From Lactarius indigo (taxonomy: Eukaryota; Basidiomycota; Agaricomycetes; Russulales; Russulaceae), in assembly GCA_025766275.1 (NCBI GenBank), contig JAFKAC010000008.1, positions 1,364,001 to 1,428,000 on the forward strand: 64,000 nucleotides of DNA, given 5' to 3'. Positions 49,181-59,385 of this stretch are shown here, in pieces. The notes under the pieces were generated by a model, which saw only the letters and a program-made list of their open reading frames with translations, was not told the origin of the DNA and did not search any database. A program made the translations under genes and the position numbers. How positions within the stretch are numbered: the stretch's first letter is position 1; each line of letters begins with the position of its first letter.

Positions 49181-51074
49181 GTGCCCTTGTCCTCAGCATC
49201 AGAAGCATCTCCCTTCTTTTTGAAGTTGTCTTTTTTTGTCATCTGTCATGGCCACATGGGCTTGGGTACAGCTAACGTCCATTGCATTCAGGTCCCTGGT
49301 TTTGTTCAGGGTTGTCAACCATTGGTCCTGAGAGGCTCCTCCTCTTTTGTCGTTTCTTCCTTTGGTGAGTTTGTCTTTGAGGAGGAGGTACTCTGCTTGT
49401 TGAAGGGTAACCGCAGCCTTCCAGTTGTCCCACATTATTGGGTGGTGGAATTTGATCGCATTTACCACTAATGCTCCTGGTAGTCCCTTCTGGAAGATTT
49501 CCAGGGTGGTGGCTTCGTCTTTGTTGTACCTGGCTTTGTTTGCCAAATTGGAAAACTTGGCAATGTACGTATCAATATCTTCTTTATCCATTTGGAGTGT
49601 CTGGATAGCGTATTGTGCCTTCTGTTGCTGAGTAGTGTTGGTATAGGCTTAAATGAAGCGTGTTTCTATGGTGTTTCATAGGTTCTCAGCATTCATCGCC
49701 ACTCCTCCGGCCAGTTGATCTACCAGTCATTGGATCTGTTCTTCTACCCAATCATCTACCAATGGCCCTCAGATATAGGATAGCAGGGTCATGGCTCATG
49801 AATAGGGGAGCACTAGTTGTTGGATGTGTGGGTTCATTCCTTGGTAGAGGGTGAAAGCATTGAGAAATGCTCAGCTGGTTTCTTGATCTCTGGTGAATTC
49901 TGGAGGGGGGTTTTCTCCAAGTCGTCCATTTGGGGGTTGTCCATTTGGGGGCAGGGGTCCGCCAGGTGCAGCAGCAATGCCTCCAGCACTGCCTCCACCT
50001 CCAGGTGTGCCACCTCCACCTCCACCTCCACCTCCAGGTGCACTGCCTCCAGGATTGCCTCCTGCACTTCTGTTACGATTGAACCCTTACTGTACCAGTT
50101 GTGGCTACAGCGGTAAGGTAGATTAGTCACGGACTCAGGGTTTACGATAGGAGTTAGGTGTTGAAGGATGACTTGATCCTAGTACAGGTAGTAGTAGTAT
50201 TAGGATTGCGGTACTTACGCAATACGTTGGACGCTACATTACTGTGACTCATAGCAGTGCTTGAAAGCCTGCTTGATATGTATTTAAGGTAGCTGTGGAA
50301 GACCAAGATACGCCATCTTGGTCTTCTTCAATCACCACTTTCTGATTCATCTCTTGTCTTGCCTCTATCGAGTTAGAGTGCCACATATATCCTAGTGTCT
50401 TCGAACATCTAGAAGTTGCCTTCATGCCATACGCCTTCAGTGTGATTAGCTAAGTCCCAGTCGCCTTTATCTGAGCTCAAGTCAAGCTAATGCCGTGGCG
50501 GTGTTACAACTTCCTGAAGGGCCACTTCTGCCTGTCAGCATACTTCCTCCCAAAGAATGTCCTCCACCACATAAAGGATGCACTGCCGCTGATGAGCTCG
50601 TGGCGGGTTGTCCTCCTGTGGTGCTGGTGAGGGTGGTCGAGAGTTGTGTGGTGGACATGTTGGCATACAATGTGAAGTTGACTGGTCTTGTAATGGTAGG
50701 GGTGTGTGCTGGGTTGTTTTCATCTTCCGAGTTGGTGTCAGGTTCTTTGATGTCAGAGTCGGTGTCAATTGCTTGGATATTTCCTTTTCCTGGTCCTAAT
50801 CCAAGGGACTGTGGTACTGGCTTAATGGAATACCAGGATTGTTTTCTGTTGGAGTAGGCAATGTAAGCCCAAATGTGTTGGTCTTCAATGTATTCTATAG
50901 GGTTGTAAGTGTTTTTGTTGGGGTTGAAGACATAGTATCCTTTGTCATGAGGGGTGTTTCTCCAGACAGTGGTTCCTTTGACTGAAGATTGGAGGTCGTT
51001 GTGGGGGTGTCATTCCAGGAACTCCTGGACAAACTTGGTTCAGCTTCAGCTGGTGAGAGCCATGATGTGCAAGG
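49181..51074 (-). pseudogene. gypsy-1 gag, interrupted by a solo LTR
   Basis: N-terminal part 50509-51060 (HPHNDLQSSVKGTTVWRNTP-type, then YIEDQHIWAYIAYSN, GLGPGKGNIQAID) leading into a G/P-rich region. The solo LTR at 50071-50508 splits that region. The C-terminal part at 49199-50070 includes DIDTYIAKFSNLANKARYN, TLEIFQKGLPGALVV and AVTLQQAEYLLLKDKL, then a CCHC-like zinc knuckle whose beginning GRCF is followed by TGA. It belongs with the pol half downstream. Coding capacity is lost through stops. Confidence 0.82.
50071..50508 (+). mobile_element. Solo LTR related to the chromovirus LTR
   Basis: 438 bp, TGTTACGATTGAACC to GGTGTTACA, flanked by the perfect duplication ACTTC (50066-50070 and 50509-50513). 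It shares with the chromovirus LTR a TATA-like box (TATTTAA, about 50281), a hairpin (arms 50298-50309 and 50315-50326) and the word ATCTTGGTCTT (50315). It inserted into the gag gene of gypsy-1. Confidence 0.92.
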
Positions 51075-51085
51075 AGACTAGACTT
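51075..51085 (-). other. gypsy-1 primer-binding site (self-complementary type), copy 1
   Basis: AAGTCTAGTCT on the minus strand, 2 nt inside the LTR border. It is the exact complement of AGACTAGACTT in the R region of the same LTR. Identical in position and sequence to the copy at 63349. Confidence 0.75.
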
Positions 51086-51087
51086 AA

Positions 51088-51637
51088 TGTAGTGCCACTA
51101 CAGGGGGTGTTAGGTATGACCTGTACCAAGTCAGTCAATACATGGTAGTACAAGCCCTGTGGCTCGACTTTAGTAGAATGATGCACAAGAGTCACAAGGA
51201 TGTAAGTCACTTGGACTGTAGTGGAGATGCTAAGGTGCGAAGACCTAGCGTAAAACTGGGGTTCACGAGACTGGGGAATGCGCAAAGGCAACCTTCGTAT
51301 AGACAACCTTCGTATAGACAAGTGTAGTATTACACAAGAAGTCTAGTCTACCATACAAGCTAGATAGAACTAGGTTTAAATAGGGGAGACCCTGTTTGGC
51401 TCCTACAAATGGATGGCGCCATTTCCAGATCAAGAGACAAAGGGAAGTACATAAAGGGGACAAAGCAGGGTTATAAATGGAACAAAGGTGAATCATGCAG
51501 GCTTGCATGTGAACAGAAATGATACAGAAACTAGCACATGTCAAGTGTCCATGTAGTCATACAGGGCTCATATAGTATCAGGAAAGGGATGTCAAGGCTA
51601 AGGAAAGAACAAGTCCAAAAGTAAAGAAATTGTAACA
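51088..51637 (-). mobile_element. gypsy-1 5' LTR (minus orientation)
   Basis: 550 bp, in its own orientation TGTTACAATTTC to GTGGCACTACA. It is the promoter-side LTR of the minus-strand gypsy-1 element. It carries a TATTTAAA-type box and AGACTAGACTT in the same relative position as the 62770 LTR, and a 15-bp tandem duplication (ACAACCTTCGTATAG on the plus strand near 51290-51320). Confidence 0.88.
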
Positions 51638-51662
51638 ATTGTGGGAGAGAGTTTCCCAGTGC

Positions 51663-52162
51663 TGTTACGGTATGAACTTAATGACTCATTACATATGACT
51701 CATGACCGGTTATGACTATGGTCCGGTATCAGTATTAGTCATGGACTCTTACATCGTATCAGTCAGCATAGTAGTTTACACGTGATTGTGACTCATGTAT
51801 GACTCATTCCTAGGACAGCGGTACTAGGGTTTGAGCTAGTTACACTATTGGTAGTTACTGTTCCAGCGGCGCTTCAAAGCCCGTGTGTATCTGTATAAGT
51901 AGTTGTCACGGAAGACCAAGAGTCCCCATCTTGGTCTTCTTCAATCCACCTCTTGACTTGTCTTCTTACCTTAGTCTTTGACTAAGTGTGCTTCCACTTC
52001 TATCTGCCAAGGAGAAGTACTCTTTCATCTTCGCTGCAGCGTGTGCCAGTGTGCCCCTGTTCAGCTTGCGTTGGGTTGATACAAGTCCCCATTCGCCTCC
52101 TTTGCTAAGTCGATTACGCCTATTCTAAGTCCAAGTTGGACTAACGCTGGTGGAGTGTAATA
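51663..52162 (+). repeat. Chromovirus 5' LTR
   Basis: 500 bp, TGTTACGGTATG to GTGTAATA. TATAAG box at 51894-51899. An 11-bp perfect hairpin has arms GAAGACCAAGA (51911-51921) and TCTTGGTCTTC (51929-51939). The predicted transcript start word ATCTTGGTCTT is at 51928-51938, 34 nt after the TATA box. Confidence 0.92.
51894..51938 (+). promoter_or_regulatory. LTR core promoter and predicted 5' end of the genomic RNA
   Basis: TATAAG followed 34 nt later by ATCTTGGTCTT. In Tf1-type elements the first 11 nt of the RNA act as primer, and this is the word whose complement is found at the primer site. The start position itself is inferred from spacing. Confidence 0.65.
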
Positions 52163-52164
52163 TT

Positions 52165-52175
52165 AAGACCAAGAT
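52165..52175 (+). other. Chromovirus primer-binding site complementary to its own RNA 5' end
   Basis: AAGACCAAGAT, 2 nt after the LTR end, is the exact complement of LTR positions 51928-51938. The complementarity is exactly 11 nt, since the next base on either side does not pair. It does not need a tRNA primer. Confidence 0.78.
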
Positions 52176-52701
52176 CCTCATCATGGCATACTCGACCAGA
52201 GACCAGTGGACGTCCTTCCGTCCCTATCACATTGAATGACGAGGAGATCGCAACGTACCAACAAGGTTCTTACAAGCAGCCCAGTGGAGAGAACGAGGAG
52301 AAGACACCGGATATTTCGTAGAGTTTAACGGTCCTAACCGTTTCCGACCTGTTGAGTTCAATTTCGAACATCTCTGTTGGGTCGAGATTACGTGGAACCC
52401 CATAGACCATCGTTGGGACATTGTGCGCCCAGCAGGAAGAAACTACAACTGTGACATCGACGCGCGAGAATTAAACAGCCACACAGATTACGGTCCTATT
52501 GACAGACAAACACAGGAACACACGGACGAAGGAATCAGTGGAGAAGAAACCTCCGAAAGCTGATCACCAAGTAGAGGGACAACGCCAGCAGAAGAAGCAA
52601 GCCTAGGAGCTATTGGCGACCACATTATACAACGAACTGAGTCCCTAACCATCCATCAGCCAGAACCAGAAGTAATTCACATTCACAGCCCAGCGGTCGC
52701 A

Positions 52702-54147
52702 ATGGCAACTGCCACCATTACACAAGAAGAACTACAACTCACCACTGAAGCAAGGGATCAAATAGCCCTAGAAGAGCAAAGACGCATTGCAGAAGAGTCC
52801 CAAGCTAATCTAGCTCCCATCAATCCTTACACCGGTCACCGCATGACCGACGACGACGTTGCAATCCATCGTGCCATCGGGCCTGATGTAGCCGATCCCC
52901 CTAGTGGAGGAGGCGGACCCCCTGGCGGATTACCAGGAGGGGGGGAAGGACCCCCATCAGGAGGACCTGGATTTGGAGGATTTCCTGGAGGGTTCCCGGG
53001 AGGACCACCAGGAGGAGGACATCCCGGAGGAGGGATACCAGGTGCAGGTCCTATCATTCCCCCTCCAAGTAACAAATTAGCTGGTGAAGCGCCAACAGTA
53101 TTCGACGGAGAATGTGCCAAAGTAGAGGCGTTCCTCACGCAGTGGCACGTCTATTGGGGTATGAACGCAGACGAAGGCATAATGGCCACACCATACCGAT
53201 GCACCCTACTCTTTCTATCCTACATCAAGGGTGTTAACGTCAGCGAATGGGTGCTGGCGATGCTTACATGGCTTAACAGCCAGATACAAGCAGGCATACC
53301 TCACACCAGTGAAGGGCTATGGAATGAAGTTACGCGCAGCTTCATGCAGTGCTTCCGGAATACAATGGAACAAGAACAAGCCCAATACAAGCTTAAGAAG
53401 GGCGTCAAAATGATTGGGGGCAATCTAGATGAGTATTGCACCCAATTTGAACAGTTGATACGCCACGCTCAGTACAGGCTCGACAATCCCCAAACGCTGG
53501 ATCTATTTGCAAGCGGATTACCAAAAGACCTATATGAGAAGGTCTATACCCTTGACAACCCCCGCAATTACCGCGAGTGGAAGGAAGCAGCCACCACTCG
53601 CCAACAACAGTATCTTCACCTTAAAGCGGTGCTAAACAAAGGAGTTCCCTCGGGGCAAGGACAAGGAAGACAACGACAGCAGCGGCAATGGCAGGGACCG
53701 CCAAGAAGTTCCTGGCAACCAAGGAACCTGCCCCAAGACCCAAATGCAATGGATACTTCCGCAGATCGAATTCGAGGGCGACTCGCAGGGGCAGAGGATA
53801 TACTTGCCCCTCGTCCCCCATACTGACCAAGAGGAGGATTCCTCCAAAAGGGAGGAGGACGAAACTACCAAAGGCCAGTCACTTGCTATAATTGTGGGAA
53901 GGACGGACACATGGCCTGTGATTGTAGACAACCACGAGGAAGCTACCAACCTCAAGCAACAACCAGTCGTTATATTGACACTGACTATCATCAACAAGAA
54001 CCAGAGGTCGCTACTAGGGCGGTTCAAGATGTACCCCCTCAACAGCGCGCCGACACTTGGCTTAACGGAGTAGCCGGAGAATCAGACGACGTAAAGGACA
54101 TCATCCTCCAACAGTTGTGGAAGAAGGAGGGTTTTCAGGACGCCTGA
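52702..54147 (+). pseudogene. Chromovirus gag (one in-frame TGA)
   Basis: Starts MATATITQEELQLTTEARDQ. A G/P-rich linker (about residues 70-125) precedes the capsid-like part: TVFDGECAKVEAFLTQWHVY, YRCTLLFLSYIKGVNVSEWV, SFMQCFRNTMEQEQAQYKL, NLDEYCTQFEQLIRHAQYR, DLFASGLPKDLYEKVYTLD. A TGA at 53824-53826 interrupts; the same frame continues with the zinc knuckle CYNCGKDGHMACDC (C-x2-C-x4-H-x4-C) and stops at 54147. Capsid plus CCHC nucleocapsid is the normal Gag layout. The TGA is one C-to-T change from CGA (Arg). Confidence 0.9.
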
Positions 54148-57100
54148 ACCCATCGGCCTGGGTGAGGGCAGTTAAATGTAACAGTGTAATCATGACTCGC
54201 TACCGTTCTATGAGAGTTCCAGTATTGATTCACACCAGTTACGCAATGGCCGACATACGAGCACTAGTCGACTCAGGAGCAACCCACTGCTTCATGAGGC
54301 CCTCCTTTGCAAAAAGGATGGGACTTGGGACCAAACAACTTGACGTCCCAAAGAAAATATGGAATATTGATAATATGGAAAACAAGTCAGGGCGTATCAC
54401 CCATTATACCGATGTCGACGTCCAAACTAAAGGAATTCATAAGGAAATCCGCTTCCTTATCACAGATATTGGCAATGAAGACATCGTACTGGGATATCCT
54501 TGGCTTGCCATCTATGACCCGCATATTAAATGGTCACAAGCCACCATACACGAGGATATGCTCCCTATTATTATTTGCTCAACTAACCCTTACGTCAAAA
54601 CAACGCCAGTAGTTGCAACAGCTACCGTCCAGGACGATGACTATGAAATAGTACACTCTTGCGTTATCACAGATCAACAACGACAACAATTTGAGGAAGG
54701 ATGCCGAATTCGAGCCACCGCTACTGACCTCGCTATTGCCACTCAACAATACGTCACTAAAGCTGAGTTACCCCCTGAATATCATGAATTCAAATGCCTC
54801 TTCAGCGAAGAAGCATCAGATAGGTTTCCGCCCAGCAGGCCCTGGGATCATGCCATCAAATTTAAACCAGGAACAGCTGACGTGATTGATTGCAAAATAT
54901 ACCCCATGACTCAGGAAGAAGACAAGAAGCTACGCGAATGGATCGACGAACAACTCAAGAAGGGATACATACGACCCTCCAAATCTCCATATGCTTCATC
55001 CTTCTTCTTTATTAAAAAGAAGGACGGAAAACTACAACCGGTCCAGGACTACCGAAAGATCAATGCCGTTACCATTCGCAACCAGTACCCACTCCCCCTC
55101 ATCTCGGACCTCATCACCGATCTCAGTAACGCTCACATTTACACTAAGCTCGACGTTAGGTGGGGGTATAACAATATACGCATCAAAGAAGGGGACGAAG
55201 AAAAAGTGGCGTTCAAAATGTGATATGGATTATTCGAGCCAACGGTGATGTTCTTCGGCTTAACCAACTCTCCCGCAACGTTCCAGACTATGATGAATTT
55301 TATATTCAGGGACATCATAGCCAAACACGAAGCCCGTGGAACTGTCATCAGAGTATATATGGACGACATCGGCATCGCTACAGGACTTGAGTATTCATTA
55401 AATGACCACATCGAGGCAGTCAAAGATGTCCTCCGTGTATCTGTGGAACACGATCTCTACTACAAACTCGAAAAATGCCTCTTCCACTCTCCGTGCATGG
55501 ATTACCTGGGGGTAATCCTTGAAAAGGGGGTGACACGCATGGACCCTGTCAAAAATTCGGGTATCAAAGATTGGCCTACGCCAACTAAGGTCAAGGACGT
55601 CCGCTCTTTTCTCGGCTTTTGCAATTTTTACCGACCTTTTATACGAGGCTTTGCGACCAAAGCACGACCACTCAACAAACTTACACGCAAAGACACCGAA
55701 TGGCATTGGGGAATGGAAGAAGAGAAGGCGTTCCAAGACCTCAAAACCCTCGTCACCAGCGAACCCGTCCTTGCACACCCAAACCTCACACAACAATTTG
55801 AACTAGAAGTTGACGCATCAGGATTTGCCACTGGAGCTGTCCTCCTCCAGCGTAAAGCAGATGGCAAACGACACCCCATCGGCTATTATTCGTCCACCCT
55901 CAACGAAGCCGAACGAAATTATGATATTTACGACCTCGAACTCCTAGCAATCGTTAAGGCCTTCTGCCACTGGAGGCCCCTCTTGGCGGGCTCACCCCAC
56001 AAAATCAAAGTATTCTCCGACCACCTTAACCTACAATATTGGAAATCACCGCAGAAGATTAGCAGGCGCATAGCCAGGGAAGTACTTGAACTCTCAGAAT
56101 ACGACTTCGAGATTCACCACATCAAGGGCACTTCCAATGGACGTGCTGATGCACTGTCACGAAGGCCAGACTATGATCAGGGAGACAACGACAATGAAGG
56201 AATAACGGTACTACCAGAAAGCATCTTTGCACGCGCCACCACGCTAGAAGAGCCATGACACCCACACTGGAGACCTGAAATCTTACCGGTAGAAATGACT
56301 CCAGAACATCCCATTTACGAGCAGGACACAGCTAAGTTGAAACCCTGGATTGATGCTCACAAGCTAAAAGACATCGAAGGGACATGGTATAAAGACGGAC
56401 GCCGAGTGGTCACCAGTGGTATCCATGACAAGCGCACCATCATCGCCGCCCACCATGACTCTCCTGTCTATGGCCACCCTGGTATTAAACGCACCCTCCA
56501 ACTCACTGAATGACATTACTGGTGGCCCCAAATGAAGAACGACGTTATGGATTACATCAAGGGCTGTGCAGAATGTCAACGTCACAAAGTCAACCTCCGA
56601 CCCATCAAGGCCCCTTTACAACCTATTTATGCCAAACCAGAAGCCCTACCGTTTGAAACCATCGTGGTGGACTTTATCACCAAACTCCCTGTCTCTCGCA
56701 GTTATGACTCCATTCTAACGGTGACAGATCATGACTGTACTAAAGCCGCTGTCTTCATCCCCTGTAACGAAGAAATAATGGCCGAAGGGACGGCTGCCCT
56801 GTACGTTTCCCATGTCTTCCCACGATTCGGACTCCCCTCATGTGTTATCAGTGATTGGGATCCCCGCTTTGCATCTAAATTCATGCGAGAGATATGCAAG
56901 ATCCTTGGCATCAGCCAAAATATCTCGACCGCTTATCATCCTAGAACCGACGGCCAATCAGAACAAACAAACCAATGGCTGGAACAATATCTCCGTTTCT
57001 GGGTAAATGAGCGACAGGATGACTGGGTTCGTTATCTGCCTATGGCAGAATTCATGCACAACAATTGGCCCAATGAAACCACGTGGGAGTCCCCGTTTTT

Positions 57101-58853
57101 CCTCTTATCAGGATTCAATCCCCGCGCTGATTGGACCGACAGACCCTCTCCTATCCCGCAAGTGTCCCTGAGGCTAGACCAGTTTAAACAAGCACGACAA
57201 CACACCTTTTCCTGTATGCTCTGGGCGCAGAGGTCATGGGTTAAACATAAAGATACACCCAAGTTCAAGGAAGGAGACCTCGTGTGGCTCGAAGGATGCC
57301 ACTTACACACACACCAGCCAACCGCAAAACTGGCTGCCAAATGGCATGGACCATTTAAGGTCATCCAGGTGATGTCCCCTGTCAACTATCGCCTTGAACT
57401 TCCCACACAGTGGAGCATCCATGATGTCTTCCACATAGATCTTCTCACACCTTATCGTGAAACACCCATGCACAGACCAAACTATCAGTGCCCACCACCT
57501 GATTTGGTCGATAACAAAGAAGAATATGAGGTCGAGAAGATTCTAGACTCTCGGCGATTCGGCAGAAGGCGTCGACTCCAGTATCTTGTCAAATGGAAGG
57601 GTTATCCGGACTCTGATAACCAATGGATAGATAAGGATGACGTATTTGCCGATGAAGCCATTCGGGAGTTCAAACATTCTAACCCCGACAGAGAAACGCA
57701 TATAAGGATGACCTCCTGTTGCGATAAGTCCCCATCACTCACTCATTCAATGTCCTCTACTCGACACAATGACCAGCTCGCACTCCTCTCTACCCTCATC
57801 AACAACTCCTCCGCCACGCTTGTCAACTCCAACCCCACCGACAACACCGCAGCCATTGGAACTGCGGGTAGAGGTCGTACCTCCATGCAGCATGAGGAAG
57901 ACGGCCCTATCACTGGTGAAGAATTGCACCAGACACTGCAACGATTCCCTATGCCCGTACAGGGAACTCTCAGCAACGATCCAACAACAACTCAACCAGC
58001 ACCACCGCCAATGTATGCCCTCACAAACCCCGACACCGTCACCAGACGCCATGAAGAAGTACGAACAAGAGTGGAAGGAGACAGCAGCGCGGTGGCAGCA
58101 GGAGCAACTGCATATCGCCACCTGCCAACGCCGAATGATGAAGGAGCGGAGGGAGTACTGGACGAAGAAGAGGATGAAGACGAGCTTGGAGACCACTACC
58201 CCATCAGGCACGCGTTCCTTAATCATGAATTCTACGCTGAAGATCCAGCCACCACTCCCTACCTCGTCGACGCAGTGGGGGGGCCTTTACACCGAGGACG
58301 AGTCGCCGTGGCACAAGTGGCTCGTTATACACCAATGGGCGAGCAAGACCCAGCAACCAGAGCCGTCGTCCCTGAAGGGTTCTGGGTCAATAGAGGACCC
58401 GATTACATTCCGTTCCCGATCAAGCTCCCCAACAGACTGACGGTACAAGCCTCCCACGTACAAGTTATCTGAGGGGGAGACCCCTTCGTACTCGGACTAG
58501 CCCTGGGGTCGGGCTTTCTTTATGGCAAACCTCTCTATGCCACCCCCCACCTTCCGAAGAACAATCGCGCGTTCATCCCTCACGAAGAGTATTTCATGCT
58601 CCGTGATCAGCATCCCACCGATCTCTTACTGATGCACATTGGGGATGTCACCCTCACCCAAGAACTACACCGCTTCCGACAATTTGCGTTCGCCGAGGAT
58701 CAGTTGGAGAAGCGGATTAGGCAATTGCAGATGGTGAGGCAGATGGTGACAGACAATAAGAGGGACAGTCTTTATCGATTGGAACGTGCTAACATATTAG
58801 CACGGATGGAGGACGAAGCAGAGAAGATGTGGCAGGAATCGGTAGCGGATTAG
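54117..58853 (+). pseudogene. Chromovirus pol (protease, RT, RNase H, integrase, chromodomain, extension), four in-frame TGA
   Basis: One frame throughout. Protease VDSGATHCFM (about 54267). RT: KGYIRPSKSPYASSFFFIKK, YPLPLISDLITDL, MFFGLTNSPATFQTMMNF, VYMDDIGIA. RNase H: LEVDASGFATGAVLLQRK, YDIYDLELLAIVKAF. Integrase zinc finger HHDSPVYGHPGIKRTLQLTE with CAECQRHK; core VDFITKLPVSR, SDWDPRFASKF, TDGQSEQTNQWLEQYLRFW. Chromodomain at about 57518-57690: EEYEVEKILDSRRF, LQYLVKWKGYPDSDNQWI. A roughly 385-codon tail follows. TGA stops at 55221, 56256, 56511 and 58470 interrupt the frame, and sequence similar to the family resumes immediately after each of the first three, so all are decay rather than ends. 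Confidence 0.92.
54129..54135 (+). other. Probable -1 ribosomal frameshift site (gag to pol)
   Basis: GGGTTTT read in the gag frame as G GGT TTT, the X XXY YYZ pattern. Gag stops 12 nt later at 54147, and pol is open in the -1 frame from 54117. Twelve nt after the heptamer a small stem, ACCCA (54148-54152) with TGGGT (54159-54163), can form. Function is inferred from the arrangement. Confidence 0.7.
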
Positions 58854-58872
58854 TGAGGTGGGCCTCACTCCT

Positions 58873-58882
58873 GAAAAGGGGG
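58873..58882 (+). other. Polypurine tract
   Basis: GAAAAGGGGG, 3 nt before the 3' LTR. This is the usual position of the plus-strand primer. Confidence 0.75.
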
Positions 58883-58885
58883 TGA

Positions 58886-59385
58886 TGTTACAGTATGAAC
58901 TTAATGACTCATTACATACGACTCATGACCGGTTATGACTACGGTCCGGTATCAGTATTAGTCATGGACTCTTACATAGTATCAGTCAGCATAGTAGTTT
59001 ACACGTGATTGTGACTCATGTATGACTCATTCCTAGGACAGCGGTACTAGGGTTTGAGCTAGTTACACTATTGGTAGTTACTGTTCCAGCGGCGCTTCAA
59101 AGCCCACGTGTATCTGTATAAGTAGTTGTCACGGAAGACCAAGAGTCCCCATCTTGGTCTTCTTCAATCCACCTCTTGACTTGTCTTCTTACCTTAGTCT
59201 TTGACTAAGTGTGCTTCCACTTCTATCCGCCAAGGAGAAGTACTCTTTCATCTTCGCTGCAGCGTGTGCCAGTGTGCCCCTGTTCAGCTTGTGTTGGGTT
59301 GATACAAGTCCCCATTCGCCTCCTTTGCTAAGTCGATTACGCCTATTCTAAGTCCAAGTCAGACTAACGCCGGTGGAGCATAACA
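58886..59385 (+). repeat. Chromovirus 3' LTR
   Basis: 500 bp, TGTTACAGTATG to GCATAACA. Same length as the 5' LTR and about 97% identical by eye. Hairpin arms at 59134-59144 and 59152-59162 are unchanged. Confidence 0.93.

Larger units (their letters stand above)
51663..59385 (+). mobile_element. Ty3/gypsy chromovirus, nearly complete, two 500-bp LTRs
   Basis: 5' LTR 51663-52162, primer site 52165-52175, gag 52702-54147, pol 54117-58853 in the -1 frame, polypurine tract 58873-58882, 3' LTR 58886-59385. All domains are present, but five in-frame TGA codons disable it. The LTRs differ at about 14 positions by eye (13 transitions), so insertion is fairly recent. The 5 bp outside each LTR differ (AGTGC and ATAAA), so no target duplication is seen. 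Confidence 0.93.

Noticed and set aside
57769..58440. A 223-codon frame overlapping the end of pol
   Set aside because: A shadow of the pol frame, which carries the domain similarity and continues through a TGA.
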